This document shows positions 52,589 to 64,000 of a DNA stretch of 64,000 nt, piece by piece; position 1 is the stretch's first letter, and the number at the start of each line of letters is the position of its first letter. The stretch comes from Xiphophorus maculatus. Lineage: Eukaryota > Chordata > Actinopteri > Cyprinodontiformes > Poeciliidae. The position numbers were made by a program, and so were the translations under genes. The notes under the pieces are model-generated. The model was given only the letters and a program-made list of their open reading frames with translations, had not been told where the DNA came from and made no database searches. The DNA lies in the NCBI RefSeq assembly GCF_002775205.1, contig NC_036461.1, forward strand, positions 10,825,015 to 10,889,014, in the 5' to 3' direction.

Positions 52589-55500
52589 TCATGTCCACGT
52601 GAAATACCATGTTTCCTCCCGTTCATCCATCTCACTGTCTTCATTCCTTCCTTGCATCATCCTCCTGTCCTCATCCCCTCTACATGCATGTTTCTTCGTT
52701 TTTCCTTCCTCCGGGTTTGGGGGCTTCAGCTTCCCCTCACGGACAACATCACTAAATGTCTCCTTCAAATGTACCCTTGGAAGAAGCAAATCTTTCACCT
52801 CAGCGATTTCATCTTCACTTGCCTCGAAGACTTCTTCATATCTTGATTCACCTTCCCCAAACTCATTGAAATCTGATAATTTAGGTTCACTCCACTTGTG
52901 CTCCAAGACCCCCTTACTGTCAGCCAACTCTTCCAATTCTGGTTCCACCGTTTCTCCACGGATGGTTTCACTTTCTTCAAGCCATTTATCATTTTCCTTC
53001 TCGTGTTTTTCACCAGCTGCATCCTCCCAAAGTTTTTGATCATCATTTAGGTCTTTGTAATGTAGTTTGTCTTCATCTTCTCTTCCCCTGCTGTCTGAAG
53101 ATGGGATTATTTCTTGATACCAATTCTCAGATGTGTGTGGCTGATCAGAGATCAGTAATGGTCTACTGACAGCAAAACCTTTGGAACAAAAGACCAGAAG
53201 TGTTTGGTACACAAAAAATTTAAAGCATGAAATAAGATGTATACATAATATTGCATTTACTGATAATTTTATAGATTTGAAATGATAGCTGGTTCACTTA
53301 AGATCACTGGGTCTTGTCAACAGGCTTAGATTGTGGTATGATAGTCAATAGCCATGTTTGAAGATGGATTATAATTTCTATTGAAATTTCTCTCCCCCAA
53401 CAATCCAGTTATTAATGTCAAAAGTTAAATTTGACATTCCTACATATTTTGGTCAATATTAATTACATTTTAAAGCATGTGTTATGTTTAATAAAGAGGA
53501 ATGAGTGCAAGAATATTTCTATTGAAGAGTACAAGTGCCCTATAAAGCTGAGCAGAAATGGACTTAAGGACTGACAAACCTTCCAATGCCCTCCGTGGTT
53601 TAGAGGTCACACATGTTGAATCACAGCACTCGCATATTGAATCCTCACCAGTGAGTGCTCGCCATCTGTGACAGAAAATGTACAGTTTACCTAGAAACGG
53701 TAAACGGATAAATAGATATGCCTCTAAGAAATAATTGCTTACCTGTGATCTTGGTAGGTGCAGGATTTTTGAGCAGGCCCTGGTTCCCCTGATGTAACCA
53801 ATAACTTGCAAAAGATGCTGACCTAAGAGGACGATAAATTACTCTCATCACTTGCATATTTAAAATAAAAAAATCTTTAGCACAATTATTTGCCATCCTC
53901 ACCTTAGTGTCAGGGTCGACTGTAAACTGGAATGTCCTCAAGGAGAACCTCAGGGTCTTGTCAGTCCGAGAAACAAACTGCGAGGATCCAGGTTCATGCT
54001 TGCTGTCCAGCATACACCTGTGGATTCAAAAGAAAAAAAACCATTTACAAATATGCACACAACCAAACACCTGAATTACCATTTTTCTGAATACATACCC
54101 AAAGTTGTCTATTAAGGTGTATTTAAGGGAGGATTTGGAGCCAGTAGAAGGTGCTGCATAGCAGCTGTTTGTGTACAACTTTAATCCAGGAGGAAGATGA
54201 GGTGCAGAGACTTGGATATTAACAGTTTGTCCCAGCAGGTACACCTGAGACTTCGCTGGTGTTCTCCACAAATCTGAGCCATTTAAAAAGTCAGTTATAA
54301 AAGTAGTATTCAGAATTTATTCAAAACAATTCACTTAGGCCTTTAATGCAGGAACTGTGACCTAGAAAGATTTCTAATTCTTGGGGTTGATGCTGTATGC
54401 ATTTTAAAAAATATTTTATATATGTACACTCAAGTTTTTATTTATTTATTTTTAACCCTTTTGTTATGGGCGTGTTGTTGACTTTACATTTCCGGTTGCT
54501 TGGCATTTGTCCAGCAAACAATCGCTGACACCCTTCAAAATGTGGATAAGTCACAAAAGCCCACAGCCGATTGTTCCTACAGTGCCTTTATCCAAGCATG
54601 TGAATTGAAAATTTGTAAGAACAAAACATTTTCTAAAGCAACAGGGATAATTGTGAAGCAAAGTTAACCCATGAATTTGGGTTAGATTCATAAGTCGAAT
54701 GGAGTTCAGGACAGGGACTAAAACTGTCCCAGTCATTATGTTAAGCCACTTCTTAACCAGAGAAATCAAGACAATCTTAACTACACTATTTAGAAGAAGT
54801 CCTAACGGCCCAGAGTCTGGAGGCTAAGTGGGAAGACCAGGTCCAAATTGCTTGAGGTTCAGTGCAAGTTTTCCACAGTCAAGATGTGTTGAACCATGTC
54901 AAGTGAAATATCGCACTTTGTGAAAAGAATAAGCTCCAGAGTTTGTAACAAATGACGAAAAAAAAAAATGTTTTTTCAACATTTAAATTGATTGAGTCGT
55001 CCACTATGAATGTAGGGCTTAATAAGAAAACTGTTCAAAATAATAATTTTACCATCCATTAAATTGATCTGGAACTCCATAGGACTTCCCTTCAGTTTTT
55101 TGCGCAGAACAACAGTTTGCCATGTGGGCTGCACCGCCAATTGGTAGACGGCATGGTGTCTGAAAGACAAGGAATATGGAACTCGTTTGCACTTTCACAC
55201 TCACTGTATGCATTAAAATGAAGAGAAGCAAATCTAACCTTTGATAATGACATTTAATGTTGACATCGATTTGGTGCGCTCTGCTCGGAAACCGTTTGGG
55301 AGACGGTTCATAGTGTAGCACGTATTTGTAGACCAGATAATCGTGCTGCAGCTGTGCGTAAGACAGTTAAAAATGGCTCTTTAACCTAAAAAAAAAAAAA
55401 AAAAAATGCCGCACATGGCTACATGCTTACCTCCCGCACTCCATCGCACGCAGTCAGGGGATATGTGAAGAGTAGGTCACCGTGCGGCCTGGAGATGCCG

Positions 55501-55901
55501 TTGCTTCTACAGTCGCTGCCCAGCGTCAGCTCCTGCGCCTCTGCGCCCAGACCATAGAAAGTTGGCTTGACCCGCACCACAAAGTCCGAAGGGGAGCAGG
55601 TGACAGAAACGTCCGGTGCGTACGCCAAGTCCGCCTTTATCCAAGCCTCTGGCTCCCCAGGAAGCAGAGAGGGGGTCACCAGCGTGTAGGAATGAACCGA
55701 CCTGAGCTGAGACAGAGGAGGCGCACGTCTGGAAATCCTCTGGATGGCCCCTCTGTCCTCTGCGGTAGACGGTTTAATGGCTTTAAACACTTTTCTCCGT
55801 GTGGTAAATAAAGATTTATATGAATCCGCTGCACAGCAGATAGAGCCAAGTGATAACACACAAACAAACAAAATAATAAAAAGATGCCACGTTGTTTTCA
55901 T
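52589..55901 (-). CDS. ZP3-like zona pellucida domain protein
   Basis: Secreted egg-coat type protein. Eight minus-strand exons: 55431-55901, 55239-55351, 55053-55159, 54099-54273, 53903-54017, 53743-53822, 53580-53665, 52589-53178. They close to 578 aa. The ATG at 55901 opens a signal peptide (MKTTWHLFIILFVCVLSLGS). ZP-N carries four cysteines (102, 131, 152, 191). The linker and ZP-C follow (HHAVYQLAVQPTW from 196), ending with KSCTYQDHRW and the ZP3-signature CECCDSTC (365-372). KPRR (376-379) just after could be a furin-type cleavage site. The last exon encodes 195 residues, about 28% Asp/Glu, with no transmembrane segment and no similarity I recognise. Exon structure and cysteines say ZP3/ZPC family; I cannot choose among the many fish zp3 paralogues. 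It is not adjacent to these genes in human. Confidence 0.88.
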
Positions 55902-56631
55902 CGCAACAGACCGCTTGTTTCTGCCTTTCACCTTCGAGCCGCGCGTTAAAACGCTTCAGTCGCGGCTGCTAGCAATTATGAGCGATTAAACTTCCTGTTG
56001 CTTAAAAAGAAAAATGCGAGTCTGATTTCTCGTCTTATTTATCCATTTTCAGCATCATCTTAATATATAGACCCAGATGAACTATTTTAATTGATCTCCA
56101 GCATTAGATCACAATAGAAAGATTGTTTCTCAACAAATTGTTTCCACATTGTGAAAAGCATCGCAGACGAAGTTCTCCGTTCGGCTCTATTTTGAACGGG
56201 TTTCAGTGATTTGTAGTAAGCGTGGACCTTCAATATGTGGCTAAATTGGTGAAAATTATTTCTGATAACTTCAATAAAATGGTAAATGTAACGAATGTAG
56301 CGATTTTCCAATAATTTTGACCACTCAAAGCGCTTTACACTAGAGTCACACACCCATTCGCATTTACATTTATTCACCGATATGTTGACCAGTAGGCAAT
56401 TTGGGGTTAAGTGTCTTGTCCAGGGCCACACCGACATGTGACAAGTAATTGTACTGCAAATTTAAAATGATACTTTATTTTGTGTTGCTCTATAACATAA
56501 CGGATTTAAAAGACATGGGGTTTGTGGTGGTGACAAACTCAAAGATACATTTCCAAGGCTCTGCAGTCTGGATGTGTTTTGGGGGCATTTCAAATTAAGC
56601 AAAAATACTCTAGCACTCTGTTTCAACCAGT
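55902..56631. other. Upstream region of the ZP3-like gene and spacer to mfsd2a
   Basis: Contains the ZP3-like promoter (no clear TATA found) and a SINE-like fragment at 56266-56440. Nothing else recognisable. Confidence 0.45.
56266..56440 (-). mobile_element. Fish SINE-like repeat fragment
   Basis: Read on the minus strand, it carries GACAAGACACTTAACCCC, then GAATGGGTGTGTGACTCTAG, then TGTAAAGCGCTTTGAGTGG, an ordered set of motifs found in a very common teleost SINE. The tRNA-like head is absent. Confidence 0.6.
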
Positions 56632-56641
56632 TTTATTTATT
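56632..56641 (-). other. mfsd2a polyadenylation signal
   Basis: Overlapping AATAAATAAA on the minus strand, about 1.2 kb past the mfsd2a stop. Confidence 0.6.
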
Positions 56642-57857
56642 GATTTACAATTTTACATAAAACATTTTTTAATGATTCAAGTATTGCTCATTGTTGTCAT
56701 ATTTACAATTTACATATATAAATGTACAACATGCTAGAAAATCTTCATAGATGTTCAGCTTGTATATTCCACATCAGCATTACAAGTGAGGCACAATGCA
56801 CTCCAATTAGTGCCATTTCAAAAATCCTAAAGAAAATACTACACAGTCCCAAATCCTTCCAGCAATCTTATTGGATGATCAGATTATTATAAAAGCAACT
56901 TGTTTAACTTTAAAGAATTTGAGGGTTTTTTTTTTTTTTTGCTCCGCTGTTAATAAATTACAACATTGTGATTGCATGAGGAAATAATATTTCCTTAGAC
57001 AACTTGCTTAAATATTTAAATAAAGCCTTCCTCCCCTTTATTACCTCTTTTACTCACTTTTTTGAGAAAAGAGTCAAAGGAATGGAAAGGCTACTTTGCA
57101 TCATCAGAAAGTCTTCACAAGATAAATAAAAACTTCAAGCATAAATAGAAAAGCAACTGCCTGTGAATGAGCTAAACTATGGATTTTACTTCATTTGGTA
57201 CAAAAATACATTTTCACCTTCAGAAATTTCAAGTAATCCAAACATGAAATGTTCTTCAGAAAACCATGAAAGTAAACAACGCTCACTGAAAATCAGTCAA
57301 CGAGTGCTTACAAACCCCTGAACTGAGAAATTCTAATAAATAGCCGAAAGCAACATCACACTCCTCTGCAAGCAAGAGAGTCAGATCTTACAAACCAATA
57401 AATAAATATATCATAAGGTACAAAAACAAAAATCACGTCTGTAACTAAGATTTGGTGAGGTTTAGCAGACGAAGGAGGATGTGGAGTGTTACTAGAAAAG
57501 CTGGTGGATTTTGGCTTCACACAGAACTAAAAAAAACAGTGGATCATCTCAATACACAATACATTTTAGGGAAAACATGAGGTTGACATATGAGCAGATC
57601 TTAGTGTCCTGTTTAGCAATAGATGATAATAAATAAAGGCTTTGTTGTCAGTTTGGCTTCATGGTGATGAAACTAAAGCTGCTTTCAGTTGAATTCAGTC
57701 CCAACTGGTTGAAAAGGCAACAAACAAAATACTTTGGCCACTAGAGGGCGCCATGAACCAACATGATTTATAGTATAAAGTAGGTTGATGATGGTGATAA
57801 GGCAGCTGTGTTGGTCTGCTGTATGCTACCCGTCCTGATAAGAGTCCAATGCAGCTG
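56642..57857 (-). other. mfsd2a 3' UTR
   Basis: Non-coding AT-rich sequence between the TAG at 57858 and the AATAAA at 56632-56641, without recognisable repeats. Confidence 0.55.
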
Positions 57858-60800
57858 CTACACACTGCTTCCCAGTTCTGACGTTTCCGATTCGGAGTCC
57901 CTGTTAGGAGGATGAAAAACAACAACAAATCAAAAATACAAACATGTGCAAACAACGTAAAAAGACATGCAAATACATGAGGCAGGCATAAAGATTGTGC
58001 TGCATGTTGTCACTCGTCACTTACAACAAATCCTCCAGCAGTTTGCGGTTGCCTTTTCTCCTCTCCTCATTGATGGGGTAGGTCATAATCACCAGAATTC
58101 CGATGATGATGAGGACGATGGGAACGGGAGAGACCAGGATCTTCAGGGTTAAGCTGACCGCCTCAGGCTGGGAGCACTCACCAGTCACATACCCAGCAAA
58201 TCTGCCAAAAATATGCAGCAAGACAGTGGAAAACTTGAGCTGATGCGTGTACAGTTTGCATACATGGATTGCACAAGCACATGACTGAAGCAGAGCTGGA
58301 GTTTGCAGCGCTCTTTGCAAAAGTATTCATACCTTTTGCACATTTTTTCACATTTCAACTTATGTTAGTTAAAATCTTCTATTTTAAGGGGTTTATGTGA
58401 CAAAAGTAGTGCATATGATAACTTTGAAATAGAAGAAAACTGATGCAGGTTTTTAAATGAATATTTGTCTCCTTTTAATTTCCCGAAAATAAAATCCAGT
58501 GCAGGGTTCAGGACTCAGTAAATTTGCTCTAAAATTCCATTTGTGAGTAATATCATCTCAATGTGATATGTGAAGGCCTTAGGGATTTGTTGGAGAACAT
58601 TAGTGAACAAAGAGTGTCATGAAGATCAAGTAACATGGCAGACAGGTCAGGGAGACTCCTGGAGTTATGTACATGTTTAAAGCAAGGTTAGGTTATAAAA
58701 CAGTCTAAGACACACTTTCAAGAAAATGTAGTTAAGAAGAAAGCAACTGTACAGAGGAAGCCATAAGAAGTCCAGTTTAAAGTTGCCTCATAACATATTA
58801 GAGATACAGCAAGTGGAGGAAGATGCTCTGGTCAGATGAGAACAAAATTCAACTTTTTGTCCTACATTTAAAATATTGTCTTTATGGTAAACAACACTTA
58901 ACAGATCAACGTCGCTGAGACGGTCATGTCAGCATTATGCTATGGGAATGATCTTAAGACCTGGACTTGAGGATCGCTGGCCTGCACTTTGGTTTAATTG
59001 AAAATATGCTTCAAAACTTGAAAATTCCTGATCACACACTCTCCACCCAGTCTGACTGATGTTGAAGAATGGACAAAACAAAACAGTTTGTAGATCAACC
59101 AAGTTGGTTGAGACATACCCAAAAAGACTTGATGCAAAAAGCTGGTACAAAAAAGTATTGAGCGAGTGGGGCTGAGTACAAACACACATCACACTTTTTA
59201 GATTTCAGTATTTTAACTCGGGCTACGTCTTATTTTCTTCCAACTTCACAACTACGTACTACTTTGCGTTGATCAGCCACGTGAAAATCTCATTAAAGTT
59301 TCTTGTAGCAACGTCACAAAATGTGTTCAAGTTTAAAAGGTCCAAGGGTATGAATGTTTGTGCATGCAAAGTGCAATAGTTTCAAGGGTGAAAATAATCA
59401 TCTATCTAAGGATAATGCAGGAGACAACAATAGACTTACTTTAAACTGAGAGTGGAAATGCCGAGAGACAAGCCAGATGCAAACTTGATAAAGAACACAT
59501 AAAAAGAATAGAAGAGGGCTTCATGACCGTGGACATCGGGATTCTGAACTTTGAAGTCATCCACAACATCTGGAAGCATTGACCTGAAGGGACAAACAGC
59601 ATTTAGCTCATGATAAAAACCAACAGAAGGAAAAGATTCTGTGGATAAACCTGGGTCCTCACCAAGGTAGGAGGAACGCTGCTGCCACACTCACACCTGC
59701 TGCCACGGAGACCAAGTAGGAAATGGCTAGGTGGCTCTGGATGGAGACGATCAGGATCATGAAGGGTACTGCCCACTGCACGAAAAGACAGAAAGAAGTC
59801 AGATTATTATCCTTATTTAGCACCATAATCTGAAGTTTTTCCAATCTGTAAAAATACAGACCAAGATGCCGCAGTACGTCGCCGTCTTCTTCCCAAACCT
59901 AGTCAGGAACCACTGCCACCACGGGATGGTTAAAGTTCCAGATAGCTGGGGGGAAAAAAGGAGGAATGTTTGGCGCTCGGTTTGGGTTGAGAACCAATGT
60001 GGAATCATGACAGCAAGTTTATCAATCAAGGATAGAAAAATAGATGTGCAAAGATCCAATCACTGAGATGCAGAAGCACCAATGTAATCAAGATTGTTTA
60101 AGAATGTTATTTTTTATAGAATTGACACTGCAGAGATGTAATTTACACTCCCAACAAACTTTAGAGCTATTTAAAATTAAGTTGCTGTCAAGTATGATGT
60201 TAAATTTGCAGTAGCATCTGAGTTTGGATCAAGACATTCCTCATTTAAGATGTTTTCCACTGACTTCAAGAATGTTACATTCACTTTTGAATCTGAGGAC
60301 AAAGGGCAAAAACTGAAGTTGTAGTAAACTAAAGAAATCAAACTACAGAGGAGAAAAACTAAAAGTGTATAATTCTGTTTGACACTTTTAAAGTATCCAG
60401 ATTTTTAGTTAGTGGAATGGAAATGAGAGGAAAAGGGGCCAAGATTAAAAAACCTGGAGAACTTGAAAATTATGATGATTAAGATTATGACTGATTATGG
60501 AAGATTATGATTAAGATGGTATGGCTGCCAGATATAAAGTAGAGAGGATTCCTCAAGACCTTTGCACAGTACAACAGACAAGGGAAAACTAATTGGTTGG
60601 TTTTGCATAAGTTGAAATGTGAAAATTTGTGAAATCATACTTTTTAGAATCTGTTCCTTTGAAAGACATAATCAGAAAAAGATGTACCTAATCTAATACA
60701 TGACTTATGAATACATGAATAAAAATATATTTAATTGTTAGATGTACAAAAACAGCCTGGAGGTTAAAAATAAACTTTTTGTAGTGAATTGGTCAAAAGC

Positions 60801-63754
60801 ATCTCTAAGAAAAAAAACTGTTCTCTTAGGATGGCCATCTATTGCCAACTAAATACTGAAGTTGCATAACTATGTGGGAGAAAATCTTCATATCTGAAGT
60901 CAAGAATGATTATGTTGCATTTCTCACAGTGATATGAACAAGAGACGATCAGAACATCGAGACAGTGTCCTCTAGTTTTAGACATTTTGAGATTTTTGAA
61001 AATTGTTTCATCGCAGATAAAAACTAAAATCAGTTTTTATTCAGCATCACTGGTGAGTTAAAACCTATTTTCAAAATGCAGCTGCAGTCAGATGTTGGCA
61101 AGTACTTATCATTGGCAGTAAAATTGTCTTCTTTTATGGCTTTCGATGATTAATAGTTAACCAAAAACTGGGAGCAGATGACAATACTCTTGGTGGTACC
61201 AGTACCTCACACAAAGTGGATGAAATAATAGAGATTAAGGACTAAATGGACAGAAGCTAATCAATTCAATTCAAATCAACTAATAATTCTGAGAATAGCT
61301 TGTTGGTGAATACAGAAAGCCAGTGGTCAAGGTGCAGCTTAACATTGAACATTCAATGAAATATTATCAGTAATTAATCATAATGTTGACGCTGTGGGGA
61401 TAAGAGAAAATCCACAACGAACTAAAGCTTGTGCACCCAATTCTTATTTATCCAACTCCTACAAGTTGGAGAAAAATCATTCCCCTACTAGAAAAAAACA
61501 CTCTTAGGAAGATTTTAGCAAGAAACAACTTTTGAACTTTCAAAAGCAAAGTAATTTGTAGGAGAACCTTCCACTTACAAACCTTTTCCTCAAACATACA
61601 ACATGGAAAAAGCTTCAACTTCTTATCATGAGGCATAGCAGGTTGCAGAAAACTATGCGTAAAGGATGGAGCGTAGTGGACAGCCAATAGCTGCACTGTG
61701 AAGGGTTGCCTAGCAACAGAAGCTCTACTATAAGTCATCTCTTCTTTTAACTCTTGCAAACGCACCGTAAGCACGTGGGTGACTGGCCCCCCATGAGCCT
61801 AAACGCCCATAAAACTGTCGTCTTTTAGTGCACAGTGTCTTAGTGTGAAAAATGTCTCAGAATTGTTCCAGATTAAGGTTTCAGACAGGAATTATGTCCT
61901 CTAAACGCTCAACCCTGATGAAGGCCGTTCCAGGAAGGGTCCTTGAGTGGAAAAATTAGAAACACTCACCATAATGACCAGCAAGATATTCTGGAAGTCG
62001 TTCCTGTGGCCCAGAGCGTGGGTGATGAAAAGGGCAAAGTTTCCTTCCAGCAACTGTAAAAAAGTGAAATTACATCATAAAACAGGGTTACATATGTAGA
62101 CTATAAACCAAGTACCAGATTCCTTTAGCAGAAAATTAAGCTGACCGGAAATCCTAAAACTCCTAAATAAAGAAAGCATTAATAATTTTTACCATGAAGC
62201 CTAGCGATGTGAAGAGGAAGCCGATGACCAGTTTGACGTAGGGTCCGTGACTCATGATCACCCACAGGCCTTGACGGAAGGTGAGCGGCGGAGTTGAGGT
62301 TTTACGACCGCTCTCTGGAAGACAACAGGGAAAAATAAATACAGCTCCAACTCTCTAAAAATTTGCCCGCCACATTTTTTAATAGAAACTTTTAATCTGT
62401 GAACGATGTGAAAACAAAAATTTAGAATACTGACACGTTTGTTTCCAACGAAGTATTTTAAAATGACACATGGTCACGCGCCATTTTAAATGTGCCATTT
62501 AAAATGGCGCGTGACCTTTATGTGCCTTTTTAAAACAAGGTTACTGTTTACTGAAGCTGCAAAAGTAATTACAAATTTACAAAGCTTATAGTTAAACAGT
62601 GTCAGTATACTGCACTTGCAGAACTACATGTCACTCGTACTGTACAGAACAGATCTCTCTAAGTGTATGACTGAGAGTCAGGAAACTAAATGTTGAAATT
62701 CAACACTGAGGTTTAAAAGTCTCAAAGCAAAGGACACATAGAAAGATGTAATGGTTCTGTACCTTTTTGCTCCTTCACACCAAAAAACAAAACTGCAGCA
62801 CAAATGATGTAGATGATGCAGATGACCCCGGAAGCAAGCAGGTAGGCTCGTTTCTGAAGGAATGGAAACAAGGAAAGAAATCAGTTTGATTGTGTTGACA
62901 TTCAATGGTTTAGGAAGTAATTTATATACATGGATGTCATGACTTAGATCTTCCTTTGTCATTTGACTCAACTATTCTGCATGTTTTAGGTATTTTCGTT
63001 CTGCAACGCGCTCAAAGTAAATGATTAGGCAAATAAAAGGCCATTGAAGCATTTTCCTTAAACGTTACAATTCTGTTACTTTCCGTCGGATAAACACCCA
63101 AAATAAAACAAACTGATGATTTCAGTTATGATAAAACAAACTTATTTTGATTAAAACAACCAAATAAAATAAGTCCAACAGTTTGGATCAAAATAAAATA
63201 TCAAATTTTTATCTCACCTAAGAAGGGACACTTACTGTATCTTCCAGCGAAACTATGGTCGTGTTCATAGTGACGTTTGTGCTGTTGGAGTTTTCAGGCT
63301 CAGTGGGACAATTGGAGACTCCACCTACTATCTGTCCCTGGATCGCTGTGCCCAGCACAGTTCCCAGCACCTCCACGGTCATACCTGATTGACCCCAAGG
63401 ATTAAAGGTTTAAAGGTTGATAAAACACCAATGCTTTACAATCATTATGCAGAACGCCTAACGTACGATAGGCGGTGGCAGAGTCCCGCTCTTTCTGGTC
63501 GCTGCTGATAAACATGGTGAGGGCTGAATATGGAACATGGAAGCACTGCAATCAGAAACAAACAATTAGATATAGTGAGCGGTGTGATGGAGAGCGGAAA
63601 AGAGAAGTCGTCCATGAACTACAAACTAACCGTCTGCATTGACTGAAAGAGGCAGTAAAACACCAGGTACCAGATGACTTTTCCTCCCTCAAATGGAGGC
63701 ACATACCAGATCAGGAGGTAAGTCAGCACTGCAAACGGAGTTGAGCAAAGGACC
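57858..63754 (-). CDS. mfsd2a: Sodium-dependent lysophosphatidylcholine symporter MFSD2A (partial, 3' part)
   Basis: Major facilitator protein that carries DHA-lysophosphatidylcholine across the blood-brain and blood-retina barriers. Eleven minus-strand coding exons are in the window: 63631-63754, 63467-63545, 63236-63384, 62763-62853, 62193-62314, 61970-62053, 59862-59945, 59663-59775, 59440-59583, 58025-58201, 57858-57900. They encode about 402 residues to the stop; the N-terminal exons lie beyond 64000. Diagnostic stretches: [40 protein letters not shown], a loop with NST/NVT/NTT glycosylation sequons, [20 protein letters not shown], and [20 protein letters not shown], which keeps the transport-essential lysine. 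Tail: [19 protein letters not shown]. The exon at 59862 ends in an atypical donor (GTCTGT). Fish have two mfsd2a copies; I cannot say which this is. Confidence 0.95.
58311..59370 (+). mobile_element. Degenerate near-full-length Tc1-like transposon
   Basis: About 1.06 kb in an mfsd2a intron. The left end (TTTGCAAAAGTATTCATACC) and the inverted right end (TTTGCATGCACAAACATTCATACC) are terminal repeats. The interior follows the order of fish Tc1-like elements: a 5' region with GAACATTAGTGAACAAAGAG, then WSDE-like catalytic surroundings (GCTCTGGTCAGATGAGAACA), then AAGCTGGTACAAAAAAGTATTG near the 3' end. Many breaks; not active. Confidence 0.75.
62460..62532. repeat. Long hairpin with perfect 20-bp arms
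   Basis: Arms 62472-62491 and 62497-62516 are exact inverted copies (GGTCACGCGCCATTTTAAAT) around the 5-base loop GTGCC. Pairing resumes outward beyond a small bulge (ACACAT left, ATGTGC right). In an mfsd2a intron. Confidence 0.9.
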
Positions 63755-64000
63755 CTGCAAAGAAACGAGTGGGAAGTGTTCAGAACATGTCAACTAAAGT
63801 TTCAGCTTTATCATTACTTGCAGTAACTTTAAAGTGTTAATAAACCATAATGAATGTGCTTAATGAATTATCCTTCCTGCTACTGTAACATATCCGCTTA
63901 GTTTCTTATTTGAGTCTGCCTTACAGTCGCTGCTTTTCTTCTCTTTTTGCTTTGTGAATAATCCTCCTATTCCTGCCTTGTTAGAGCTGGAGCGTGCAGA

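Noticed and set aside
55902-55931. Longer N-terminus for the ZP3-like protein
   Set aside because: The extended frame begins with GTG, not ATG; the ATG at 55901 directly precedes a good signal peptide.
62460-62532. microRNA precursor
   Set aside because: The stem is too short and too perfect, with a 5-base loop; no small-RNA evidence available.

Overview
This is a vertebrate genomic window, almost certainly from a teleost (ray-finned) fish. The genes are split by short GT-AG introns. The proteins are close to human orthologues, and the non-coding DNA carries fish-type debris: Tc1-like and hAT-like DNA transposon remnants, tRNA-derived SINEs and LINE 3' tails. No prokaryotic, virus-like or CRISPR features were seen. 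Exon boundaries were worked out by hand from splice consensus, reading phase and family similarity. Every complete gene below closes in frame from ATG to stop.

Layout: (1) 0.8-1.2 kb, minus: two terminal exons of a gene I cannot identify. (2) 2.2-6.1 kb, minus: khdrbs1 (Sam68-type KH RNA-binding protein, 371 aa, nine exons). (3) 6.7-11.1 kb, minus: zbtb8os (archease, 162 aa, seven exons). (4) 11.8-16.3 kb, plus: rbbp4 (WD40 histone chaperone, 424 aa, eleven exons), head to head with zbtb8os across a ~620 bp promoter. (5) 17.0-19.5 kb, minus: sync (syncoilin, 354 aa, four coding exons) with a TATA box. (6) about 20.8-51.2 kb, plus: nhsl3/KIAA1522 (1589 aa), with two introns of about 10 and 14 kb and one 4 kb exon. 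(7) 52.5-55.9 kb, minus: a secreted ZP3-like zona pellucida-domain protein (578 aa) with a long acidic tail. (8) 56.6-64 kb, minus: the last eleven coding exons of mfsd2a (lysophosphatidylcholine transporter); its 5' end lies beyond the window.

The block zbtb8os-rbbp4-sync-nhsl3, with khdrbs1 nearby, matches the human 1p35 neighbourhood, which supports the orthology calls. The genes do not form one pathway; they are a conserved syntenic block. The zbtb8os/rbbp4 pair probably shares a promoter with E2F-, YY1-, ETS- and CCAAT-type motifs.

The most unusual observations are: a tandem amplification in nhsl3 of a TPSLLxMVxLRSV-like motif that I recall as single-copy in the human protein; the 195-residue acidic C-terminal exon of the ZP3-like protein; several perfect or near-perfect foldbacks, including a 20-bp-arm hairpin in an mfsd2a intron and a hairpin beside the zbtb8os polyadenylation signal; and the orphan terminal exons at the left edge.
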